Below, in pieces: positions 47,681 through 58,390 of a DNA stretch of 64,000 bases. This DNA comes from Vicia villosa (lineage: Eukaryota; Streptophyta; Magnoliopsida; Fabales; Fabaceae). Position numbers and translations under genes: made by a program. The stretch lies in contig NC_081180.1 of the NCBI RefSeq assembly GCF_029867415.1, forward strand, positions 232,924,625 to 232,988,624, in the 5' to 3' direction. Every line of letters starts with the position of its first letter. Position 1 is the stretch's first letter. Under the pieces are notes generated by a model. That model saw only the letters and a program-made list of their open reading frames with translations. It was not told the DNA's origin and did no database searches.

Positions 47681-47691
47681 CAGAGTCGCCA
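47681..47691 (-). other. Primer-site echo in U5 of element D
   Basis: CAGAGTCGCCA (plus-strand reading) repeats 11 bases of the true primer site at 47556-47575 exactly. All LTRs in this window have it at 25-110 bp from the LTR end. Confidence 0.8.
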
Positions 47692-47779
47692 CCGACCCTT
47701 TATTTTATCCAATTAAGGAAAGGTTTATAAAAGAAACAGAAAAAAGACCTTTAAGAAATTCTGGGTAAGGGGGTAGGTT

Positions 47780-47811
47780 ATACAAAGGGAAGGTGTTAGC
47801 ACCCTTTGTAT
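47780..47811 (-). other. Conserved U5 stem-loop of element D
   Basis: ATACAAAGGG (47780-47789) pairs perfectly with CCCTTTGTAT (47802-47811) around AAGGTGTTAGCA. LTR G has ATGCAAAGGG/CCCTTTGCAT and LTR B has GCGAGGGG/CCCCTCGC, so pairing is kept by compensatory changes. Confidence 0.75.
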
Positions 47812-47918
47812 CCATGGTTATCCATGGGCTCTTAAGTTTGCTTAGCTCACTTGTTTTTCGATTACTTTTCAATTGCTTTAGAATGCTCATATGTGGTTTC
47901 AAATACCTTTGTAAATTG

Positions 47919-48030
47919 AATTTGTAATGATCCTTGTGCGGATGTATACAAAATGTTTGTTTATCTTTCGAAAGATGTTTTGAAAAGAACATTAACTTTG
48001 TAATGATCCGTGTTTGGATGTATACAAAGT
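47919..48030 (-). other. U5 module: two hairpins around a 14-bp palindrome
   Basis: Two tandem hairpin copies (about 47919-47954 and 47993-48030) flank the perfect palindrome ATCTTTCGAAAGAT (47963-47976). The second hairpin has arms ACTTTGTA and TACAAAGT and inner ATCC/GGAT. The palindrome is unchanged in C, I and both D LTRs. Confidence 0.7.
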
Positions 48031-49840
48031 ATTGTCCTTTTGGAAAGTTTTGAAAAAACAACAGTGTATGAGAATTTTGTTTGTTTTGATTTGAGCAAGC
48101 AAACTAGGAGGTCTACCCTGAGTTGTAAGGTCTTTATCCTATTTCCTTTAAAAATCTATCCTTTCACCGGATATAAACAAAAGGTTCGATTTTGTACTCG
48201 AAACAGTAGAATTTGACTTTGATTTTGAAAAGAATGAGAAGGGATTACCTTAAGAGGTGCAAGTGTGATTTGTGTTTGAATTCAGATATTTTATCTTTTG
48301 GAGTTAGTGATCTAACGGTTCAATTTTATCTTTGACATACACGCAGTTTATATTTGCTGGAAATTAAAATGCGGAAATGTAAAGTGCGGAAAGTAAATCT
48401 ACGCTATTACATCGATTGTGCAGGAAATGTAAACTAGCCTATTTACATGAATTTGACATCCTATACATTTATCTAGGAATTTAAATTGCAAGAAAAATAA
48501 AAGGCATATTTTTGGATTTTTTATGATTGATTTTAATTATAATTAATGCATGATTAATTAAATTAAAATGAAGAAAAAAGATGAAAATAGATTTAAACCT
48601 AGAAATTAAGTTTAGAATATGTACAAAATATTTGTCAATTAATTTTAAAACAAAACTAATTTTTTTGGAATTTTTGAAATTGATTTGAAATTGATTAAGC
48701 TAATTAATACATAATTATACAAATAATTATACAAATAATTAAAACTCAAAGAGAAAATTATTCAAAATATGTACAAAATTAGTTTATAATATATAAACAA
48801 TATTTTATATAAAGAACAATTTTTTTTATGATTTTTTGATTGGTTAGAATAATTAAAAAGCAAATATATAAATATATACTAATTAATTATGCAAATATTG
48901 AAATTTTGAAGAAAAATAAAATATTTTTATTTCAGAAAATAATATATTATTTTAGAAGTCTAAAAATATTTTTTGTGTATTTTTTGGATTTTTAAAACTA
49001 TTTTTAATTAATTTTGCAAAGAAAATTAAAATAAAATAGAAAATAAAAGGATACTAATCAGATGTGGTTGATTGGAGAGTCCATGGTATGGACTGGCGTG
49101 TCAGGTGCGTTGGATGAGCTGGAAAGTGAATCTGAAGGCTCAGATATTGAGACACATGGCCATCAATACACCTGCAAAGCACTGGATTAGTGGAAAATTC
49201 AAAAGAACGCGCGCGCTGGCTGTCCAATGAGGTAGGGACACCTCATCATCTTCAACCTCTCGCTAGGACCTTTTACAGCGCTTTTATGAAAAGAGCGCTG
49301 TAATTGATGAGCTTCAGACCTGCAAAATAACGAATAGGGGTAAACCTAAAAATAAATTTGGCGTGATCTCTCCATTCAACTCGTCTGATCCATACGAACT
49401 CAATGGTACCACTTAGATCCTCTAATTTTGCCTATTTCAGAAAGCCCTAATTTTGAGATTATGAACCCTAGAATGGTAACTTCGTGTGTAAGCGTCTAAA
49501 ACTCAATTAAAGTTCCAGAAATAATCTACACACCACACCAAGTTCAAATATATGTCTACATCGTGCTAGATATGCTTGTGTTATGAGATACAAGTCAGTT
49601 TTAGTTTGAGCAAATCGTGACCTGTGTAGCTCGATTCAGTGAGGTTTAAGACTTGCAATTGATTGGAATAGTTTCAGTGAAGCTCAGAGATGATGTTTGA
49701 ATGCTTAGTTTGTATTGAAATTGACTGAAATTAAAAATTCGAGTTTGAAATTTCTTTGAAAAGTTTAAGTGGTTACAAGCATGGTACAAGCATAAGAATG
49801 GCTCTGATTTCTGTCTTCTTTGATTGTGAAGTGTTATAGC

Positions 49841-49849
49841 CTTTATATA
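49841..49849 (-). promoter_or_regulatory. TATA box in the 5' LTR of element D
   Basis: The minus strand reads GTCTATATAAAGG. Solo LTR I has GCCTATAAATG at the same place (58381-58390). It is the likely promoter of genomic RNA. Confidence 0.6.
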
Positions 49850-51397
49850 GACTATGTTGTGCTTAGAATTGAAGCCAAGAAGCATCTAGTTGCCTTTGTG
49901 GAATTCTTGATTTTTTATATTAAAAACCTTTGAATTATTGACCAAGTCTTCTTCTCTTCAATGCTCTTGCCTTGCTCTTCAATTCTCTGCAGAAAATCAG
50001 AGATTCCTTGGGTGAGTCATGCTTGGATTGTAAGCTACCCATTATCCATTCATTTTCCTTTTAATTTAATCTTAAAATAAGATAAAATTAAGCAAAAAAT
50101 GGATAAAAAAAGGTGTGGGCCTTGTCTTGGTCGTGGGAGGCCCATAATATTATGGAAATGATGTTTGAACCATGAAAACTTGGCCCCATTTGGAAAAAAT
50201 ACATTTTTGAGCAATGTTGATTTCATGCATTTTCCCAAAATTTAGCCAACTTCAACAAGGTGTAAATCCCTCAATTTTTGTCATATGAAGGAGATCTTGC
50301 ACTTTTTGGAAACCTCAAAGAGTCCTCTAACCAATGCCTTTGGTCTCATGTCAAAATGATTTTTGATGCTCCTTGTGTGTCCTTTTGAAAAAAGTGTCTT
50401 TTTGTTGAATTTGAAAATGACCTGTAATGTCTTTGGTCATATTTTTCAAATGGTGAATGCAATGACCATGGGATCAATTGCATTTGAAAGATAATTGAAT
50501 TTCCTTCAAAATGAGCTTTGGTTTGAATTTTTTGGATGAAGGATGAGAGAGTTATGACCAGTCAAAGTTGAGTTGACTTTTCAGGTAAAAACCCTAATTT
50601 TGAATCTTAGGGTTTTGTTGATTTTTGATCTTTCCTTGATGAATTATGATCATCCAATGATCAAATGATGAATCCTTTGACAAAATATGGACTTTGACAA
50701 AAATTTTCATTTTTGACTGTCTGTTGACTTTTTTGGTCAAACGGGTTGTCTGTTGACTGTTTGAGTTGCTGACGGTGCGTCTGAGTGAATTGAAGTTTGA
50801 AAATTTGTATGATGGTACTTTGAGATATATGGATGTGCATGAAATCCATTTGAGGTCTCAAAAACTTGTTTCTCCTGTAAAAACAAGAAAACCCTAGTCA
50901 GGGACTGTTTGTGTAGGAGACAGTTAAGCGTACCTGATTTTTGTGCAGTGTTGAGTCTCTGCTAATCGCGTGATATTCATAAGACTTCTAGAACAAAAAT
51001 CTTGGAATTTTGAATTGTGAAAGATTGATTTGATTGATGGTACAAAACACTGAGAATTGTACTGCCAGCAGTTTGGCTGTCAACTGACTGTTACCAGTAC
51101 AGTCTGAGTTTCCTGATTCTGCACCTGCAAAAAGATTTAACTCTGTACCAATTGTGTCAGTACTATTTATCTGTAAATAAATAAATAGCATGTGTGAAGT
51201 AATAAACAGTATTTGGCGTTTGCGTAAGAATAAATTCAACTGCAAGCCAAATTACTATATAAGAAAAATTCTAAAAAACTAAGTATTTCATATGTCAGGA
51301 TATTTGTTGAAATAAAAATCCATGATTATATGAGACTCTTAATTTTCAGATTGGAGCTTTCTTGAAAAAAGATGCGGGCAAATTTTGGGGTATAACA

Positions 51398-51402
51398 CAC
51401 TT
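51398..51402. repeat. Target-site duplication of element D, right copy
   Basis: CACTT follows the 5' LTR and matches 31828-31832. Confidence 0.95.
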
Positions 51403-52087
51403 TGTTGGAGAGAAAAATCTTATTGAGGATTTTACTGGAGGAACGTATCTCTGTTGGGGAATTTTTTATGCTAGTTTCGGGATGATGTCCAGACGATTGG
51501 GACATTACCTGAATGCTATTCCTGTTTTTCTTATAAACATCAATCATATTCAAATGCATATGTTCATTCAAAATTATCATTGGGACGTTTACGTGTTCAA
51601 AACAGAAAAGTGAAAACATTAATTTTGAGCATGAGCTGTATTGATTTTGAAGAGAGCCATAATAGGCTAATTAGTACAAGGAGACAAAAATCCTAGAAGT
51701 AGGAAGTTGTCATAAAACTTTGAAAAGTACTTATAAAGGAAGATAGCTATGTGAAAACAATCCAGTCAAGTTTCAATTCTGCTATTGCCAATCTGTCTTC
51801 GATTATCTCATCCCTCATTTGTTTGAAGAAAATGATTGGACTGATTAGTGCCTTTGATGTGTTGAACCTTGAAGGTGAGTGGGTAGCCAAACGGGATATA
51901 GTCGTACGCTTTATTCCCTAACTTTTTCCTAGGCTGCCTTTTCATGTTTTCAGCATACCGGGATAATATATTTTTTTTATTTAGTCTCTAATTTTTGCCT
52001 GGATCGCCCTTTCAGGTTTTCAATCCACCAAGACGCTCATTTTTGCCTAAGTCGCCCTTTCAGGTTTTCAACTTAACGAGCTTTTCT
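51403..52087 (-). mobile_element. 3' non-coding region of element C, inner part
   Basis: This continues the C region interrupted at 31828. It is homologous to 37080-37768 of element D and includes the hairpin set (about 51927-52077). There the third hairpin TAAGTCG/CAACTTA keeps most pairing and the first is damaged (TAGGCTG against CAGCATA). No gene is present. Confidence 0.8.
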
Positions 52088-55000
52088 TTAAGCGAAGTAC
52101 TTTTTGACTATGTCCGTATTTACAGGGTGTGGGAAATCCTCGCCATCCATAGTGGTAAGCAACATGGCTCCGCCGGAGAATACTTTCTTGATTAGAAATG
52201 GTCCCTCATAAGTGGGAGTCCACTTGCCCCTGGGATTGCCCTGTGGTAAGATGATACGTTTGACAACCAAATCACCGGTCTGATATGCCTGACTTTTGAC
52301 TTTCTTGTTGAAGGCTTTGATCATACGTTTCTGGTATAACTGACCATGACAAATAGCTGCGAGCCTCTTCTCATCAATCAAGTTTATCTGGTCTAACCGA
52401 GTCTAAATCCAATCGTCTTCGTCTAGATCAGCTTCTTTCATAATCGTTAGGGAAGGAATCTGAATTACAATTGGAAAAACTGCATCCATACTATAGACTA
52501 AGGAAAATGGAGTTGCCCCTGTTGAAGTACGCGCTGATGTGCGATAACCATGAAGAGCAAAAGGTAACATCTCATGCCAGTCTTTGTAGGTTACTGTCAT
52601 CTTTTGTATGATCTTTTTGATGTTCTTGTTGGCAGCCTCTACGATAGCATTCATCTTTGGCCGATATGGAGAGGAGTTATGATGTTTAATCTTGAACTGC
52701 ATGCAGAGTTCAGTAATCATCCTGTTGTTTAAATTTGTGCCATTGTCTGTGATGATCCTTTCAGGGATACCATACCGACAAATGAGATTCTGCTTGATAA
52801 ACTGAGCCACCACATTTTTGGTAACTGAAGCAAACGAAGCTGCTTCTACCCACTTTGTAAAGTAGTCAATAGCGACCAGGATAAAGCGATGTCCATTGGA
52901 GGCAGTAGGCTTGATTTCTCCAATCATATCAATACCCCACATTGCAAAAGGCCAAGGAGCCGTCAGGACGTTTAATGGGACTGGAGGTACATGTACTTTG
53001 TCGGCATATATCTGGCATTTGTGACAAGTCCTGGAGTGATGATGGCAGTCTGTCTCCATGGTAGACCAGTAATAATCTGCTCTTAGAATCTTTTTAGCCA
53101 TTGTATGTCCACTTGAATGAGTACCAAAGGCACCATCGTGTATGTCTTCCATAATCCGTTCTGCTTCCTTCTTGTTCACACAACGAAGCAGAGTCGAGTC
53201 ATGGTTGCGCTTGTACAGGATTCCATTACTTAGAAAGAATTTAGCAGCAAATCTTCTTAGAAACTTTCTGTCGTTAATGGATGCCCCTTCAGGGTACTCC
53301 TGGGCTTCGAGATATCTTTTTACTTCATGGAACCATGGTTTTTCTTCCACTCCTTCGGTATCAATCTCATTGCAATTGGCTGGTTCATTTTATCTGTAAA
53401 TGGTGATCATTGGCGCCTCATTGTCCCACCTGACTTTGAACATGGATGACATGGTAGCTAAAGCATCAGCCAGTTGATTTTCTTCGCGCGAGATATGTTC
53501 AAAAGTGATTTCCTCAAAATAAGGAATCAACCTCAGCACATATTCTTTGTAAGGAATTAGATTCGGGTGCTTCGTGTCCCATTCCTCTCTGACTTGATAA
53601 ATTACAAGGGCCGAGTCTCCGTAGACCTCTAGGAACTTCATTCTCATATCGATTGCAGCTTTGAGACCCAGAATACATGCTTCATACTCGGCTATATTGT
53701 TAGTGCAGTTGAAACATAATCTGGCAGTGAATGGTGTATGTCCTCCTGTAGGAGAAATGATCACAGCTCCGATGCCATTGCCAAGTGCATTAGAGGCTCT
53801 ATAAAAAATCATAGTCCATTGGGATCCTGGCTCGGGTCCTTCCTCCGGTCCTGGTTGTTTGTAGTCAGTAACTAGCATAATATCTTCATCTAGGAAGTCA
53901 AAGTTCAACGCTTGATAATCATCCACTGCTTGATGAGCCAGATGATCAGCTATCACACTTCCTTTGGTCGCTTTTTATGAAGTACACTGGATGTCATACT
54001 CTGTTAAGATCATTTGCCATCTTGCTATTCTTCCAGAGAGAGCAGGTTTTTCAAACACATACTTGATAGGATCCATTTTGGAGATCAGGAAAGTGGTATG
54101 GTTTAGCATATACTGTCTTAGTCGGCGGGCCGCCCATGCTAAGGCACAACAAGTTTTCTCGAGCAGTGAGTATCTTGTTTCACAATCGGTAAACTTTTTA
54201 CTAAGATAGTAGATTGCATGCTCTTTTCGGCCAAACTCGTCATGTTGTCCCAGTACACACCCCATTGAATCTTCTAACACGGTTAGGTACATCATCAGAG
54301 GTCTTCCTTCCACTGGCGGTAACAAGATTGGTGGTTTTTGAAGATATTCTTTGATCTTATCAAAAGCTAATTGGCATTTGTCGTTCCATCTTTCCACTTG
54401 ATCTTTCTTCAACAATTTGAAGATTGGCACACAAGTAGTAGTCATATGGGCAATAAATCTGGCGATGTAGTTCAGACGTCCCAAGAATCCTCTGACTTGT
54501 TTCTCGGTATGGGGTATAGGCATTTATTGAAAGGCTTTGACCTTGGCAGGATCAACTTCAATACCTTTGTTGCTGACGATGAAACCTAAGAGTTTACCGA
54601 ATCTTACTCCAAAGGTACACTTGTTCAGATTCAGTCGCAACCTGTACTTCTTGAGTCTATCAAACAGCTTGTGTAGATGACCTAGATGTTCTTCTTCGGT
54701 GTTGGACTTTGCAATCATATCATCGACATAAACCTCTATTTCTTGATGAATCATATCATGGAACAGAGCTACCATTACACGTTGATATGTTGCTCCTGCA
54801 TTCTTTAAACCAAAGGGCATCACTTTGTAACAAAAGGTTCCCCAGGGTGTTGTAAAGGTTGTTTTTTCCATGTCTTTGGGTGCCATCTTGATTTGATTGT
54901 AACCGGAGAATCCGTCCATAAAGGAAAATACCTTGCATTGTGCAGTATTGTCAACCAGCACATCGATGTGAGGTAAAGGGAAATCATCTTTGGGACTTTC

Positions 55001-55559
55001 CCGATTCAGATATCTGTAGTCTACACACATTCTGACCTTCCCGTCCTTTTTAGGCACATGCACGATGTTAGCTATCCATGGAGGATAACTCACAACTTTT
55101 AGAAAACCAGCGCTGAATTGCTTCTCAACCTCGTCTTTGATCTTCTTGGACATATCGGGCCTACTTCTCCGCAATTTCTGCTTAACTGGAGTGCTACCTT
55201 CTTTGATCGGCAGGCGATGGACCACAATATCCGTATCAAGGCCAAACATATCTTCATAGGACCAAGCGAATATCTCAATGTAGTCTTGTAACATTTGAAT
55301 CAGTCTTTGCTTGACACTGTCTTCTAAATCAGCCCCTATCTTGACTTCTTTCTTTTCTTCGTCACTGCCCAGGTTGATAACTTCAATTGGTTCTTCATGC
55401 GGCTGTATAGTCTTTTCTTCTTGTTCTAATAGCCTTGCAAGTCCCCTAGGTACTTCACAATCTTCCTCACTTTCGTCCTCAGTTTGGTAGATCGGATTTT
55501 CAAAGTCATGATTGGCAATAGAAAAATCGTTATCAACAGGATCCAGAGTGAATGTGAAT
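52088..55559 (-). pseudogene. Element C RT, RNase H and integrase frame with four stops
   Basis: This is homologous to D's polyprotein along its whole length and ends in the same VKKYFA tail. It carries four in-frame stops and no frameshift: near 54524 (after AKVKAFQ), 53972 (after IQCTS), 53390 (after ITIYR) and 52400 (after DDWI). Three replace Gln codons of D, consistent with C-to-T decay, and one replaces a Glu codon. YVDD, the aRNase H residues and the integrase triad remain readable. The frame opens at the intron acceptor at 55560. Confidence 0.92.
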
Positions 55560-55829
55560 CTACATTTATTATGTGGGTGTGTGTAAGAACACATAGCTAT
55601 TTGAAAATGAATAAAGTAAAGAAAGAAATGAAAAGGATCACAAAATTTGAATATGCAAACGTCCTATGATTTTATTGAATGAACATATGATCATGGTATG
55701 ACAAACCCTTATAAAAAGGACCAGTGTGCTTTAGGCAAGGCACCTGGCTTTTAAGTTCATGGTTCGATAGTACAGGAACCATTTTTATCTTTGAACATAT
55801 AAACAACGAAAACAGGAAATTGCATTTAC
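55560..55829 (-). other. Predicted intron of element C
   Basis: The donor is CAGGA|GTAAATG and the acceptor AAATGTAG|ATTCAC, 270 bp. It has the same phase and the same flanking residues as in element D. Confidence 0.8.
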
Positions 55830-56121
55830 TCCTGATCAAAGGAGATAACATCTTCGGCTTCCCAGTTGTTCAATCCATTGTTGTGGGTAGGGAATATCCA
55901 GCTGCTCCAGTTGCAGTTGTCTTCTTCGTCTTCCACATCATTGACTTCTTTGGTGGCGAGATGAGCTGTTGATCCTTCAGGATGAGCAAGATACTCTGCT
56001 GGATACGAGAGCCCAGGCTGAGATACTTCTGTTGGCTGAGAGAGATACCCGATAAGATCGTCCCATCCAGTTAGGATGATGTCTTTGATGGAGACTTGTG
56101 CATTCTGGGTAGTAGTGTACT
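55830..56121 (-). pseudogene. C-terminal part of element C gag-pro frame
   Basis: This is the last ~95 codons of the protease-side linker, with blocks SYPAEYLAHPEGS and AEDVISFDQ. It is separated from the rest of gag-pro by solo LTR I. Removing the LTR and one GTACT copy would leave the two halves in frame with each other. Confidence 0.85.
56117..56121. repeat. Target-site duplication of solo LTR I, left copy
   Basis: GTACT is repeated exactly at 60808-60812. Confidence 0.9.
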
Positions 56122-58380
56122 TATCGCCCTCGATTTTTACCGTACCTCTCGTGGAGAGATACACGAACTGACTCTTTTCTTTCTGCTTTTTGTGTTTTTT
56201 TGAAAATCAGAGAGTCGCCACCGAGTTTTATTTTATCCAATTAAGGAAAGGTTTATAAAAGAAACAGAAAAAAGACCTTTAAGAAATTTTGGGTAAGGGG
56301 GTAGGTTATACCAAGGGAAGGTGTTAGCACCCTTTGTATCCATGGTTATCCATGGGCTCTTAATTTGCTTAGCTCACTTGTTTTGAATCACTTTTCTCTT
56401 GCCTTGAAATGCTTGTATGTGGTTTCAAATACCTTTGTAAATTGACTTTGTAATGATCCTTGTGCGGATGTATACAAAGTGTTTTATCTTTCGAAAGATG
56501 TTTTGAAAAAAAAGAACGTTAACTTCGTAATGATCCTTGTTTGGATATATACCAAGTATTGTCTTTTTGAAAGATTTATTTTTGAAAAAACAATGATATA
56601 TGAGAGATTTGTTTGTTTTGATTTGAGCAAGCAAATTAGGAGGTCTACCCTAAGTTATAAGGTCTTTTCCTATTTCCTTTAGAAAATTCTCCTTTCACCG
56701 GATGTAAACGAAAGTTCGATTTTGCATTTGAAACAGTAGAATTTGATTTTTGATTTTGAAAAGAGTAAAAGAGGGATTACCCTAAGAGGTGCAAGTGTGA
56801 TTGTGTTTTGATTCAGATATTTTATCTTTGAAGTTAGTGACCTAACGCTTCAATTTTTATCTTTGACATACACGCAATTTTATATGTGCTAGAATTTAAA
56901 ATGAGGAAATGTAAAATGCAGAAAGTAAATCTACGCTATTACATCGATTGTGCGGGAAATGTAAACTACGCTATTTACATGATTTTTTGACAACCTATAC
57001 ACTTGATCTAGGAATTTAAATTGCAAAAAAAATAAAAGAAATATTTTTGGATTTTTTGATGATTTATTTTCATTAGAATTAACGCATGATTAATTTAATT
57101 AAAATGAGAAAAAGATAGAAATAAAATTTAAACCTAAAAATTAAGTTTAAAATATGTTCAAAATGCTTGTCAATTAATTTTAAAACAAAAACTAATTTTT
57201 TTGGAATTTTTGAAATTGATTTTGAAATTATTAAGTTAAATAATCATATAATTATGCAAATAATTACATAAATAATTAAAACTTAAAGAGAAAATTATCC
57301 TAAATATGTACAAAATTAGCTTATAATATTTAAACTATATTTAATACAAAGAACAATTTTTTTTATGATTGTTTTATTGGTTAAAATAATTAAAAAGCAA
57401 ATATATAAATATATACTAATTAATTATATAAAATATTTTAATATTTAAGAAAAAATAAAATATTTTATGTCAAAAAACAATAGATTATTTTAGAAGCCTA
57501 AAAATATTTTTATTATATTTTTTTGATTTTTGAAACTATTTTAAATTAATTTTATAAAGAAAATAAAATAAAATAGAAAATATATAAAACAATGATCAGG
57601 TGTGGTGGATAATAGAGTCTATAGCATGGACTGGCAAGGCTAGAGCGTTGGATCTTGAATTAATGAAATCTAATGGCTGAGATCATAGAGCTCATGATAA
57701 GATAGTGGAAAGCAACGCATGTGATTGGTCTGAGTTTTAAACACACGCGCGCGCAAACCAACCAACCAGGGCAAGCCACGTCTTCATCTTCAACCTCCAG
57801 ACTCCTCTTTTAATAGCGTTTTTTACCTAGAAACGCTGTAATAGATGGACATCAATCCTGCAAAATAGCGAATAGGGGTAAACAAGCATAGAAATTTTTC
57901 GCGACATATCCATTTGATTCGTCATGATCTACTGAGTTCAACCATGCCTTTAATTTGGTCTAATTTTGCCTCTAACGAAAAACCCTAAAATTGGATTGAA
58001 GAACCCTAAAATGGTATCTTCATGGATACACGTTCAAACTTCAATTAATTATCCAGAAACGATCAGAACAATGAACTAAATCCAAATATATGACTACATC
58101 TTGTTAAGAATGCATGATTGATCAGGTATGAAGTGATTTATGTTTGAACAAACCGTGAGCTATAGAGCTCGATTCTTTGAGTTTCAAAGCTTGAAACCGA
58201 TTGGGATAGGTTCAGTGATGCTTAAGGGTGATGTTTAAGTGTTTAGTTTGTATTGAAAATGGCTTGAATTCAGAATTCGAATTTTGAATTTCTTTGAAAA
58301 TTTCAAGTGATTACAAGTATGGTACAAGCATATGTCTGGTCCTAAATTCGTGTCTCTTCTATTGATGAAGTGTTATACTT

Positions 58381-58390
58381 CATTTATAGG
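58381..58390 (-). promoter_or_regulatory. TATA box of solo LTR I
   Basis: The minus strand reads GCCTATAAATG at the position of D's TATATAAAG. LTR C is degenerate here (CATATAATG). Confidence 0.45.

Larger units (their letters stand above)
31833..51397 (-). mobile_element. Element D: complete nested Ogre retrotransposon, 19,565 bp
   Basis: The element has two near-identical LTRs, a 5-bp target duplication, primer site, polypurine tract and all Ogre coding regions in order: ORF1, gag, protease, intron, RT, RNase H, archaeal-type RNase H and integrase. Transcription runs right to left. The element sits inside the 3' region of element C. ORF1 and RT-integrase are intact while gag-pro has four disabling lesions. 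The LTRs differ by roughly 27 substitutions plus one 12-bp duplication on a hand count, about 0.7 percent, which implies a very recent insertion. Confidence 0.95.
47580..51397 (-). mobile_element. 5' LTR of element D
   Basis: The LTR is 3,818 bp, the same as the 3' LTR apart from roughly 27 substitutions, a 12-bp tandem duplication near 48675-48697 and one or two single-base run-length differences. It is adjacent to the primer site. Its TATA box at 49841-49849 is the likely promoter, which puts the transcript start near 49815 and leaves a U3 of about 1.55 kb. Confidence 0.95.
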
